A DNA stretch of 6,754 bases from Nocardioides sp. (GCA_030452025.1 JAKDNC010000199.1:1-6754), one strand, 5' to 3'; shown: positions 1 through 5,543, counted from the stretch's first letter. Translations and numbers: made by a program. The notes: generated from the sequence alone by a model not told the origin.

Positions 1-39
1 GAGGTCGAGCCCCACACCCGAGGTACGAATGTAGGCCAC
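1..39 (-). CDS. 5' end of an unidentified gene, cut by the window edge
   Basis: Only the first 13 codons are inside the window, reading MAYIRTSGVGLDL from a GTG start at 39-37 and remaining open to position 1. The start is chosen because AGGAGG (plus-strand positions 45-50) lies 5 nt upstream, close to an ideal Shine-Dalgarno placement. The frame is also open further upstream, but no other start there has a spaced ribosome binding site. The gene follows ggt on the same strand with a 65-nt gap, so it may be co-transcribed with it. Too little sequence is visible to assign a family, and I propose no function. Confidence 0.5.
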   Translation of the reverse strand, partial: MAYIRTSGVGLDL

Positions 40-44
40 GTCGG

Positions 45-50
45 CCTCCT
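45..50 (-). promoter_or_regulatory. Shine-Dalgarno AGGAGG of the left-edge gene
   Basis: Read on the minus strand this is AGGAGG, followed by 5 nt (CCGAC) and a GTG. It is a near-complete match to the anti-SD sequence and is the main reason for calling a gene start at 39. Confidence 0.55.
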
Positions 51-90
51 GACAGGCCCCTTCGTCAGGTTCACCGAAGGTGTGTCGCAA

Positions 91-104
91 CCTCCCCGAG
101 GAGG
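91..104 (-). terminator. Small hairpin directly after the ggt stop codon
   Basis: In the minus-strand transcript this reads CCTCC-TCGG-GGAGG, a 5-bp stem with a TCGG tetraloop, starting at the base after the ggt TGA. Two more 6-bp arm pairs with 10-nt loops lie nearby (48-53 with 64-69, and 59-64 with 75-80). No U-tract follows. It may attenuate or protect the ggt mRNA 3' end, but the stem is short and termination is uncertain. Confidence 0.25.
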
Positions 105-1988
105 TCAGCGCCTGGGCTTGACGACCAGGGCCGCTCCCCCGCCGCGTCGGGTGGGCTCGGCGACCGCGGTCATCTTGCCGTGGCGACCGAACTCGATGGC
201 CGTCGCGGCTCCGATCTGCCACGAGCCGGTCAAGATGTCCCCGGAGACCCGCAACGTGTGGCCGTACTCGTTGAGCATCTCCTCGTAGGCATCCATGAAG
301 TCCGGCTCAGAGGTGACGGTCGTGGTGTTGCGCTGGGCGGCCCGTGGTGCGGCGATCGCTTCCTCGATCGTCATGTCCCGGTCGATCCGGTTGAACAGCA
401 TCTGCAGCACCGTCGTGATGATCGTCGAGCCGCCGGGTGTGCCGAGCGCCAGGAACGGCTTGCCGTGCTTGAGCACGATCGTCGGCGACATCGAGGAGCG
501 CGGGCGCTTGCCCGGCTCGATCCGGTTCGGGTCCTCGGGGTCATAGACCGTCGAGAAGTCCGTCAGCTCGTTGTTGAGCAGGAACCCCCGCCCGGGCACC
601 ACGATTCCCGATCCACCGGTCTGCTCGATGGTGAGCGTGTACTCCACCACGTTGCCCCACCGGTCGCTGACCGTCATGTTGGTCGTCGAGATGTTCTCGG
701 TGTCCTCGTCGACGACACCTGGCTTCGCCTCGCCGTCACACTTGCCGTCGTAGGAGGACACGTCACCCTCCGCGACCGGCTTGGCCTGCGCCTGCGTGGG
801 GTCGATCTGGCAGGCCCGCTCCTTCGCGAACTTGTCGGAGAGCAGGTCCTTGACCGGTACGTCGACCTGTGACGGGTCGCCGACGTAGGCGCCCCGGTCT
901 GCGAAGGCCAGGGCCGAGGCCTCGACGTAGTGGTGCAGCGCGTCGGCGTCGGACATCGAGCCGACGTCGAACTGCTCAAGGATGTTCAGCGCCTCGCCGA
1001 TGGTCGTGCCACCACTAGAGGACTCGGCCATGCCGTAGACGTCGTGTCCTCGGTAGGAGCTCTTCGTGGGCCTGCGGTTCAACGCCCTGTAGTTGGCCAG
1101 GTCGGAGGTTTCCATCGACCCGACCGGGACCGGGAGCTCGGTGTCGTCAGTCTTCGGCGGGTCCTGCACCGCCTCGACGATCTCTTGGGCCATCGGGCCG
1201 CGGTAGAACGCCTTCATCCCGTGCCGGGCGAGGATCCGGTAGGTGCGAGCCAGGTCCGGGTTGCGGAATTTCGTGCCGACTTTCGGAGCGTCGCCGTTGG
1301 GCAGGTAGAGGTCGCGGGTCGAGGTGAAGGCGCCGAAGCGCTCGGCGTTGTCGAGCGTCTGCTTGCGGAAGGTCTCGTCGACGACGAAGCCCTTCCTGGC
1401 CAGGCGGGTGGCCGGACGCAGCGCCCTGGCCAGGGAATGGGTCCCCCACCGCCGGAGCGCGCGGTCCCAGGTGGCCAGGGTGCCGGGCACGCCGACCGAG
1501 ACGCCACTGGTGACCAGTTCGGGGGTGAACGGGTAGGGCTCGCCGGTGGCCGGGTCGATGAAGGCGTCGTGCTCCATCGCAGCCGGCGCGGTCTCGCGGC
1601 CATCGATCGTGGAGACCCGGCCGGTCCGGCCGTCGTAGCGGACGATGTAGCCACCGCCGCCGATCCCGGCACTGTAGGGCTCGGTCACGCCGAGCGCAGC
1701 AGCCGCGGCGATGGCGGCGTCGGTGGCGTTCCCGCCCCGCCGCAACACCTTGAGGGCGATCCGCGAGGCCTCCGGGTCGACGGTGCTGACCGCTCCGCCG
1801 TAGCCGACCTGGGTCGGCGTCTTCTGGGGTGGCTGGTGGTGGCCGCCCCCGTGGTGGCCGCCTCCATGGCCGCCTCCGTGGTGACTGTCCGGATCGGCCC
1901 GGTCGGCCGCGATGGTCGGCGAGATGGCAGTGGTGGCGAGCAGGGCAGCGCTGGCGAAAAGCGCGCAGGCGCCGGTGGTACGTCTCAT
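105..1988 (-). CDS. ggt: Gamma-glutamyltranspeptidase, secreted, self-processing
   Basis: This 627-aa Ntn-hydrolase cleaves gamma-glutamyl bonds (glutathione and similar compounds) outside the membrane. Residues 1-28 form a Sec-type signal peptide (MRRT, hydrophobic core, TIAA before Asp29). Residues 36-51 are a His/Gly-rich stretch (7 His, 9 Gly). The catalytic domain starts near residue 62. Visible family landmarks are DGRETAPA (129-136, Arg131 for the glutamate carboxylate), the autocleavage site IS/TTN with predicted nucleophile Thr435, YTLT (450-453), NNELTDFS (472-479), RSSMSP (497-502) and GTPGGS (516-521). Cleavage would give a large subunit ending at 434 and a 193-aa small subunit. 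Asn437 replaces the His common after the Thr pair. Only about 12 residues separate DFS from PGKRP, against about 20 in the E. coli enzyme, which suggests the lid-loop-less type. The ATG at 1988 has GGAGG 4 nt upstream. The gene lies 83 nt downstream of the SGNH hydrolase gene. Confidence 0.95.
   Translation of the reverse strand: MRRTTGACALFASAALLATTAISPTIAADRADPDSHHGGGHGGGHHGGGHHQPPQKTPTQVGYGGAVSTVDPEASRIALKVLRRGGNATDAAIAAAAALGVTEPYSAGIGGGGYIVRYDGRTGRVSTIDGRETAPAAMEHDAFIDPATGEPYPFTPELVTSGVSVGVPGTLATWDRALRRWGTHSLARALRPATRLARKGFVVDETFRKQTLDNAERFGAFTSTRDLYLPNGDAPKVGTKFRNPDLARTYRILARHGMKAFYRGPMAQEIVEAVQDPPKTDDTELPVPVGSMETSDLANYRALNRRPTKSSYRGHDVYGMAESSSGGTTIGEALNILEQFDVGSMSDADALHHYVEASALAFADRGAYVGDPSQVDVPVKDLLSDKFAKERACQIDPTQAQAKPVAEGDVSSYDGKCDGEAKPGVVDEDTENISTTNMTVSDRWGNVVEYTLTIEQTGGSGIVVPGRGFLLNNELTDFSTVYDPEDPNRIEPGKRPRSSMSPTIVLKHGKPFLALGTPGGSTIITTVLQMLFNRIDRDMTIEEAIAAPRAAQRNTTTVTSEPDFMDAYEEMLNEYGHTLRVSGDILTGSWQIGAATAIEFGRHGKMTAVAEPTRRGGGAALVVKPRR
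1836..1883 (-). repeat. His/Gly-coding low-complexity repeat within ggt
   Basis: These 48 bases encode residues 36-51 of the GGT as runs of three Gly separated by one or two His. On the plus strand the unit is a variant of GTGGCCGCC. The stretch lies between the signal peptide and the catalytic domain, where a mature GGT is not expected to need it. It could be a metal-binding tail or a neutral linker; such repeats also expand and contract easily by replication slippage. Confidence 0.6.
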
Positions 1989-2007
1989 GTCCCCTCCCGA
2001 GAACGAG

Positions 2008-2013
2008 GTAATA
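2008..2013 (-). promoter_or_regulatory. Possible -10 element for ggt
   Basis: The minus strand reads TATTAC here, four of six matches to the TATAAT consensus. It lies 19 nt before the ggt ATG, so a transcript starting about 7 nt further on would carry a short leader holding the GGAGG site. No convincing -35 hexamer is visible 16-19 nt upstream. Read-through from the SGNH gene is an equally good explanation of ggt expression. Confidence 0.2.
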
Positions 2014-2071
2014 GGGCTCTCACCCTGCTCCGTCGGGACCGTTCTGTCGAGAGTTTCGCGCCGGGGATTCC

Positions 2072-2761
2072 TCAGCCGAGCTCGGGCAGCGCCTCAGCCA
2101 CGAGCTCGCCGAACTCCCGGTGCCCCTCGGGCGTGAGATGCAGGCCGCCCTCGAGGTAGTCGAAGTCCACGTCCGAAGTCGCGATGTAGGGCACACCGGC
2201 GTCCGCGGCCGAGGCCGCCAACAGCTCGTCGACGTGGGCCGCCGCGGGACGAGCCGGCGCGTCGGGCGGGCCGACGAGGACCACCTGGTGGCCCTCGAGC
2301 GCCGTGAGCAGACGGCGTACGCCATCGTTCACCGCGGCGTCGGGCTGGTCGTAGTCATTGAGGCCGCCTTGTACGACGACCAGCTGCGGATCGCTGCGCA
2401 GCGCGCGACCTGCCCGGTCGGCGTACGACACCGGTCCGCAGGGGCTGGACTTCTCGGCGAAGCCGGAGCCGCTGAAGCCGTAGACGTGCACCTCGCCGGG
2501 CAGCTGGGAGGGCCAGGAGGTCCCGACGTGGTCGAGCTGGAGACCCACCGAGTAGGAGTCTCCGATGACCGCGATCCGTGGGCCGGTCCCGGCGCCGTTG
2601 ACGATCTGTTGCCGCACGCCCGACTCGGTGGTGTAGCGCTCACACGTGGTCGGGTCCTCGCTCTGGGCACGGTCGACGACGTAGCCGGCCGCCACGAATG
2701 CGCTCAACAACGCAACGACGGCGGCCACTCGCCCGGGCAACGGGCGCCCCAAGATCCCCAC
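2072..2761 (-). CDS. SGNH/GDSL-family hydrolase, membrane-anchored or secreted
   Basis: This 229-aa protein has a hydrophobic segment at residues 12-28, a signal anchor or signal peptide, then an SGNH-fold esterase or deacylase domain from about 60. Block I is GDSY (67-70, nucleophile Ser69), a block II-like Gly sits in FSGSG (96-100), block III is GGLND (132-136, Asn135), and block V contains GLHLTPEGH with His208. The residue three before that His, normally the catalytic Asp, is Gly205 here, so the enzyme may run on a Ser-His dyad. Cys40 and Cys108 could form an extracytoplasmic disulfide. The start is a GTG at 2761-2759, supported by GGAG 9 nt upstream (plus-strand 2771-2774). The gene lies 51 nt after hflX and may be co-transcribed with it. 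The substrate is unknown; cell-wall, lipid or polysaccharide acyl esters are typical of the family. Confidence 0.85.
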   Translation of the reverse strand: MGILGRPLPGRVAAVVALLSAFVAAGYVVDRAQSEDPTTCERYTTESGVRQQIVNGAGTGPRIAVIGDSYSVGLQLDHVGTSWPSQLPGEVHVYGFSGSGFAEKSSPCGPVSYADRAGRALRSDPQLVVVQGGLNDYDQPDAAVNDGVRRLLTALEGHQVVLVGPPDAPARPAAAHVDELLAASAADAGVPYIATSDVDFDYLEGGLHLTPEGHREFGELVAEALPELG

Positions 2762-2812
2762 GGCTCGATTCTCCGTCCCGCGACGCCGCGAGACAACGCG
2801 ACTTTCGTATAT

Positions 2813-4306
2813 TCAGACCGCGTAGGCGGCGAGCTCCCCCGCCAGGTCCTCGTGGGCACGGCCCTTGACGATCGTCCCGTCCGCAGTGTGCTCGAGCGAG
2901 TCGATCTCCCCGCGCTGGTGCAGCGAGTTGATCAGGTCGCCACGTTCATAGGGCAGCAGAGCCTTGAACTCGACCTCGGGGTGCGGCAGATCGGACTCGA
3001 CCCTGGCCAGCGCATCCGCGATGCCCTCCCCGGTCTTCGCGCTGACCACCACCGAGTGGGGTTCGCGCTGCCGGAGCCGGGCCAGCACCATCGGGTCGGC
3101 CAGGTCCGCCTTGTTGATCACGATCAGCTCGGGAACCCCGGTCGCCTCGATGTCGGCGAACACCTCGCGCACTGCAGCGATCTGGCCCTCCGGGTCGGGA
3201 TGGGAGCCGTCCACGACGTGCAGGATCAGGTCGGAGTCGGCGACTTCCTCCAGCGTCGAACGGAACGCCTCCACGAGCTGATGCGGGAGGTGCCGGACGA
3301 ACCCGACGGTGTCGCTCATCGTGTAGATGCGGCCGTCGGAGGTCGTCGTACGACGGGTTGTGGGGTCCAGGGTCGCGAAGAGCGAGTCCTCGACCAGTAC
3401 GCCGGCGTCGGTGAGCTTGTTGAGCAAGGAGGACTTGCCGGCGTTGGTGTAGCCGGCGATCGACACCGACGGGATCGCATTGCGCTGACGCTCGGCGCGC
3501 TTGGTGTCGCGGGTCCCCTTCATCGCCTTCAGCTCGCGGCGGAGCTTCGCGATCTTGGTGTTGATCCGGCGCCGGTCGGTCTCGATCTTGGTCTCGCCGG
3601 GGCCACGGCCACCGATTCCCTCACCGCCGGCGGCCTGGCCACCGGCCTGACGCGAGAGGTTGCCACCCCAACCACGCAGGCGTTGCTTCATGTATTGCAA
3701 CTGGGCAAGCTCGACCTGAGCCTGGCCCTCCTTGGACTTCGCGTGTTGGGCGAAGATGTCGAGGATCAACGCGGTCCGGTCGATCGCCTTGACCTTGAGC
3801 TTGTCCTCGAGGTTTCTGAGCTGGCTCGGGGCGAGGTCGCCGTCGAGGATGACCGTGTCTGCTCCGGTGGCTTGGACGATCTCGCGGAGGCCGTCGACCT
3901 TGCCGCGGCCGATGTAGGTCGCCGGGTCCGGCTTCTGTCGACGCTGGTAGATCGCGTCGAGCACCTCGGAGCCGGCTGTCTCGGCGAGCAGTGCGAGCTC
4001 GGCCATCGAATTCTCGGCGTCCTCCGCGGAGCCTTCGGTCCAGACACCCACGAGCACGACGCGTTCGAGGCGGAGCTGGCGGTATTCGACCTCGGTGATG
4101 TCCTCGAGCTCGGTGCGCAGGCCACCGACCCGCTTGAGCGCGTGGCGCTCGGCGAGGTCCTGCTCACCGGTGGTGAGGTCCTCCGGGTCGGGCCCGTCGG
4201 CAGAGACCGTCTCGGGCTCGCCTGCGCCGCCGGCCTCGAAGTCGTCCCAAGCGTCGGTCTCGGCGAGCTCGGCGTCGAGGGAGAAGTGTTCAGATGCGTT
4301 TGTCAT
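2813..4306 (-). CDS. hflX: HflX, ribosome-associated GTPase
   Basis: HflX is a cytoplasmic TRAFAC-class GTPase that binds the 50S subunit and splits or recycles stalled ribosomes under stress. The 497-aa product carries the whole family architecture: an N-terminal HflX domain (about 65-230, with YIGRGKVDGL at 131-140 and DGDLAPSQLRNLE at 155-167), the linker GGRGPGETKIETDRRR (232-247), then the G domain with G1 GYTNAGKS (285-292), G2 DPTTR (314-318), G3 DTVG (332-335), G4 NKAD (398-401) and G5 SAK (422-424), and a short C-terminal domain. The first 55 residues or so are an acidic extension, making it longer than E. coli HflX (about 426 aa), as is usual in actinobacteria. The ATG at 4306 has GAGGG only 3 nt upstream, an acceptable but tight ribosome binding site. 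No nucleotide-binding residue is missing. Confidence 0.97.
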   Translation of the reverse strand: MTNASEHFSLDAELAETDAWDDFEAGGAGEPETVSADGPDPEDLTTGEQDLAERHALKRVGGLRTELEDITEVEYRQLRLERVVLVGVWTEGSAEDAENSMAELALLAETAGSEVLDAIYQRRQKPDPATYIGRGKVDGLREIVQATGADTVILDGDLAPSQLRNLEDKLKVKAIDRTALILDIFAQHAKSKEGQAQVELAQLQYMKQRLRGWGGNLSRQAGGQAAGGEGIGGRGPGETKIETDRRRINTKIAKLRRELKAMKGTRDTKRAERQRNAIPSVSIAGYTNAGKSSLLNKLTDAGVLVEDSLFATLDPTTRRTTTSDGRIYTMSDTVGFVRHLPHQLVEAFRSTLEEVADSDLILHVVDGSHPDPEGQIAAVREVFADIEATGVPELIVINKADLADPMVLARLRQREPHSVVVSAKTGEGIADALARVESDLPHPEVEFKALLPYERGDLINSLHQRGEIDSLEHTADGTIVKGRAHEDLAGELAAYAV

Positions 4307-4380
4307 ATGCCCTCAAGGGTAGTTCGCCCCGCCGTGCAACGCACATGAGTTTCGTCCAGTGCTCGGCAGACGCCGAGTGT

Positions 4381-4407
4381 CACAACCGTGCACCATGCAC
4401 GGTTGTG
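4381..4407. repeat. Perfect 12-bp palindrome, copy 1
   Basis: The arms CACAACCGTGCA (4381-4392) and TGCACGGTTGTG (4396-4407) are perfectly complementary around a 3-nt centre (CCA). The palindrome is centred 88 nt upstream of the hflX start codon. It could be a dimeric repressor operator, a cruciform or hairpin, or one copy of a dispersed extragenic palindrome (REP-like). It is flanked on the left by GTGT, and the 18 nt at 4377-4394 recur exactly at 4429-4446. Confidence 0.8.
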
Positions 4408-4435
4408 GCATCGGATCCGGACGATCTTGTGTCAC

Positions 4436-4456
4436 AACCGTGCACCGTGCATGGTT
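4436..4456. repeat. Imperfect palindrome, copy 2
   Basis: AACCGTGCA (4436-4444) pairs with TGCATGGTT (4448-4456) around CCG, with one G/T position out of nine. Its left flank and left arm match copy 1 over 18 nt (GTGTCACAACCGTGCACC), whereas the right arm has diverged to end in TTTCTG. The centre is 52 bp from the centre of copy 1, almost exactly five helical turns. Confidence 0.7.
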
Positions 4457-4532
4457 TCTGTCTCGGGTTAGTGGCGCCTCGACCTTCGCGACATCCTCAC
4501 GACCGATGTCCTGCGGGCTCAGCTCCCAGAAA

Positions 4533-4550
4533 CTCACCCTCGGGGGTGAG
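4533..4550. repeat. Hairpin, 7-bp stem, 4-nt loop
   Basis: CTCACCC (4533-4539) and GGGTGAG (4544-4550) are perfectly complementary around TCGG. It lies beyond the main terminator of the dehydrogenase gene and has no T-tract on either side. It may be a secondary termination structure or a remnant of a larger palindromic element. Confidence 0.45.
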
Positions 4551-4584
4551 CAGGACTCGATGGGCCGCGAACTTCGGCTCGGCG

Positions 4585-4601
4585 TCAGCCGTGTCGGCTG
4601 A
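4585..4601. repeat. Small hairpin next to the terminator
   Basis: TCAGCCG (4585-4591) and CGGCTGA (4595-4601) form a perfect 7-bp stem with a 3-nt loop. It lies 5 nt beyond the large terminator stem in the direction of dehydrogenase transcription, so the two may act in tandem as a double terminator. Confidence 0.45.
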
Positions 4602-4606
4602 GCGCA

Positions 4607-4647
4607 CACACCATGACCACGGCCAGCGGGGCCGCGGTCATGGTGTG
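4607..4647 (-). terminator. Strong stem-loop terminator of the dehydrogenase gene
   Basis: The 18-nt arms 4607-4624 and 4630-4647 flank a 5-nt loop and start 14 nt past the stop codon. The single non-complementary position (A4619 against C4635 on the plus strand) becomes a G-U wobble in the minus-strand transcript, so the stem is fully paired only in RNA made from the dehydrogenase side. No U-tract follows, which is common for high-GC actinobacterial terminators. Confidence 0.8.
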
Positions 4648-4661
4648 GAAGCGGGGACGGG

Positions 4662-5438
4662 TCACTTGGGTGGCATTCGGATGCCACCGTCAACGCGGAC
4701 AACCTCGCCGTTCATGTAGGAGTTGGTCACGCACTCGATGACCATGCTGGCCAGCTCGTCCGGTACACCGAGGCGCTTCGGGAAGAGCACGCTCTCGCCC
4801 AGCTTGGCCTTGAACGCTTCGGACTCCGGGCCCTCGCCGTAGATCGGGGTGTCGATCAGGCCCGGCGCGACGGTGTTGACCCGGATGCCTGCTGAGGACA
4901 GGTCTCGCGCGATCGGCAGGGTCATGCCCACGACGCCACCCTTGGAGGCGGAGTACGACGCCTGGCCGATCTGGCCGTCGAAGGCGGCGACGGAGGCCAT
5001 GTTGACCACGGCGCCACGCTCGCCGGTCTCGTCGGGCTCGTTCTGGCTCATCGCGGTGGCCGCGAGGCGCAGCGTGTCGAAGGTGCCGATCAGGTTGATC
5101 GCGATGACCTTGGAGAAGGCGCCGAGGTCGTGGGCGGACTCGAATTCACCGTCGCGACCGATGGTGCGCTGGGCCCAGCCGATGCCGGCGGAGTTGACCA
5201 GCACCCGCAGCGGACCGAGCTCGACGGCCTTGGTGATCGCGTTCTTGATCTGCTCGGTGTCAGTGACGTCAACGCCGACGAACGCGCCGCCCACCTCAGT
5301 GGCGAGGGCCTCGCCCTTCTCCGCGTTGAGGTCGGCGACGACCACCTTCGCGCCCCTGGTAGCGAGTTGGCGAACGACGGCGGCGCCGATTCCCGATGCG
5401 CCGCCGGTGACAATTGCGCTGGTTCCTGTGATGTCCAT
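4662..5438 (-). CDS. Type II 3-hydroxyacyl-CoA dehydrogenase-like SDR
   Basis: This 258-aa classical short-chain dehydrogenase strongly resembles mammalian HSD17B10 and its bacterial relatives, which oxidise 3-hydroxyacyl-CoA or 2-methyl-3-hydroxybutyryl-CoA with NAD in fatty acid and isoleucine breakdown. Visible motifs are TGGASGIG (11-18), Asp36 at the end of beta-2 (NAD preference), NSAG (82-85), and the catalytic tetrad Asn115, Ser149, Tyr162 and Lys166. The segments MSQNEPDETGERG (130-142) and SASKGGVVGMTLPIARDL (163-180) are typical of the HSD10 subgroup. The C-terminus GEVVRVDGGIRMPP also fits. The frame is open 29 codons further upstream, but I chose the ATG at 5438 because MDITGTSAIVTGG is the normal SDR N-terminus. 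No Shine-Dalgarno precedes it; a -10-like TAGCAT ends 7 nt upstream, suggesting leaderless translation. It lies between dapF and hflX, has its own terminator, and is probably a separate transcription unit. The exact substrate is inferred. Confidence 0.92.
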   Translation of the reverse strand: MDITGTSAIVTGGASGIGAAVVRQLATRGAKVVVADLNAEKGEALATEVGGAFVGVDVTDTEQIKNAITKAVELGPLRVLVNSAGIGWAQRTIGRDGEFESAHDLGAFSKVIAINLIGTFDTLRLAATAMSQNEPDETGERGAVVNMASVAAFDGQIGQASYSASKGGVVGMTLPIARDLSSAGIRVNTVAPGLIDTPIYGEGPESEAFKAKLGESVLFPKRLGVPDELASMVIECVTNSYMNGEVVRVDGGIRMPPK

Positions 5439-5445
5439 GCGGCCG

Positions 5446-5451
5446 ATGCTA
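5446..5451 (-). promoter_or_regulatory. Putative -10 box for a leaderless dehydrogenase mRNA
   Basis: The minus strand reads TAGCAT (fits TANNNT), with 7 nt between it and the ATG, so transcription would begin at or next to the A of the start codon. This agrees with the absence of any purine-rich ribosome binding site. A weak -35-like TTGTGG lies at 5472-5477 with a 20-nt spacer, longer than the usual 17-18. Confidence 0.45.
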
Positions 5452-5476
5452 GGGGGTGCTCCCGTGCGTCCCCACA

Positions 5477-5520
5477 ACGTCCTGCGCTCTGGTCGCCCCG
5501 GCAGCCACACCGCAGGACGT
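5477..5520. repeat. Perfect 10-bp inverted repeat between dapF and the dehydrogenase gene
   Basis: ACGTCCTGCG (5477-5486) and CGCAGGACGT (5511-5520) are perfectly complementary around a 24-nt spacer. The repeat starts 24 nt past the dapF stop codon and its near arm touches the putative -35 region of the dehydrogenase promoter. It may be a large-loop dapF terminator or a two-half-site operator. The sequence does not decide between them. Confidence 0.5.
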
Positions 5521-5543
5521 CCCACGACGTGCGGCCCAGAAGG

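Larger units (their letters stand above)
4307..4661. other. 355-nt non-coding interval between the dehydrogenase gene and hflX
   Basis: This gap holds the hflX upstream region and the dehydrogenase 3' region. From the hflX side it contains a partial CCGTGCA motif (4332-4338), two related palindromes (4381-4407 and 4436-4456) that share an exact 18-nt direct repeat, a weak GACATC/GATGTC arm pair (4490-4495 with 4505-4510), a 7-bp hairpin (4533-4550), another 7-bp hairpin (4585-4601), and a strong 18-bp terminator stem (4607-4647). Short open frames crossing it are rich in Cys, Pro and Arg, lack ribosome binding sites, and follow no known family. I see no supported gene and no clear -10/-35 pair for hflX. 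Confidence 0.7.

Noticed and set aside
1..104. tRNA or structured RNA gene at the left edge
   Set aside because: Several short arm pairs occur, but there is no cloverleaf order, no TTCGANTC-like T-loop and no acceptor stem; a coding start with a strong ribosome binding site explains the sequence better.
930..2159. Plus-strand open frame of 409 codons antisense to ggt
   Set aside because: Low-complexity R/G/V-rich translation with no recognisable domain, opposite a gene with all GGT catalytic motifs.
4316..4321. TACCCT as a -10 box for hflX
   Set aside because: It fits TANNNT, but it ends 9 nt before the ATG and overlaps the ribosome binding site region, and the only TTGCAC-like -35 is 12 nt away, too close to work with it.
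2120..4348. Plus-strand open frame of 742 codons opposite hflX and the SGNH gene
   Set aside because: It mirrors the codon pattern of high-GC genes on the other strand. Its product is a monotonous G/R/V/L/D-rich sequence with no family motif, and it runs antisense to hflX, whose GTPase motifs are complete.
4377..4456. CRISPR array
   Set aside because: Only two repeat copies, themselves palindromic and only partly alike, with no third unit at the same spacing and no cas gene.
4377..4460. LexA (SOS) box upstream of hflX
   Set aside because: The actinobacterial SOS box is CGAAC-N4-GTTCG-like; the palindromes here are CACAACCGTGCA-type and do not match.
4313..4702. Short frames on both strands across the 355-nt gap, possibly a small protein
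   Set aside because: The minus-strand frame begins inside the dehydrogenase coding region. The translations are rich in Cys, Pro and Arg, run through palindromes and hairpins, and lack a ribosome binding site.
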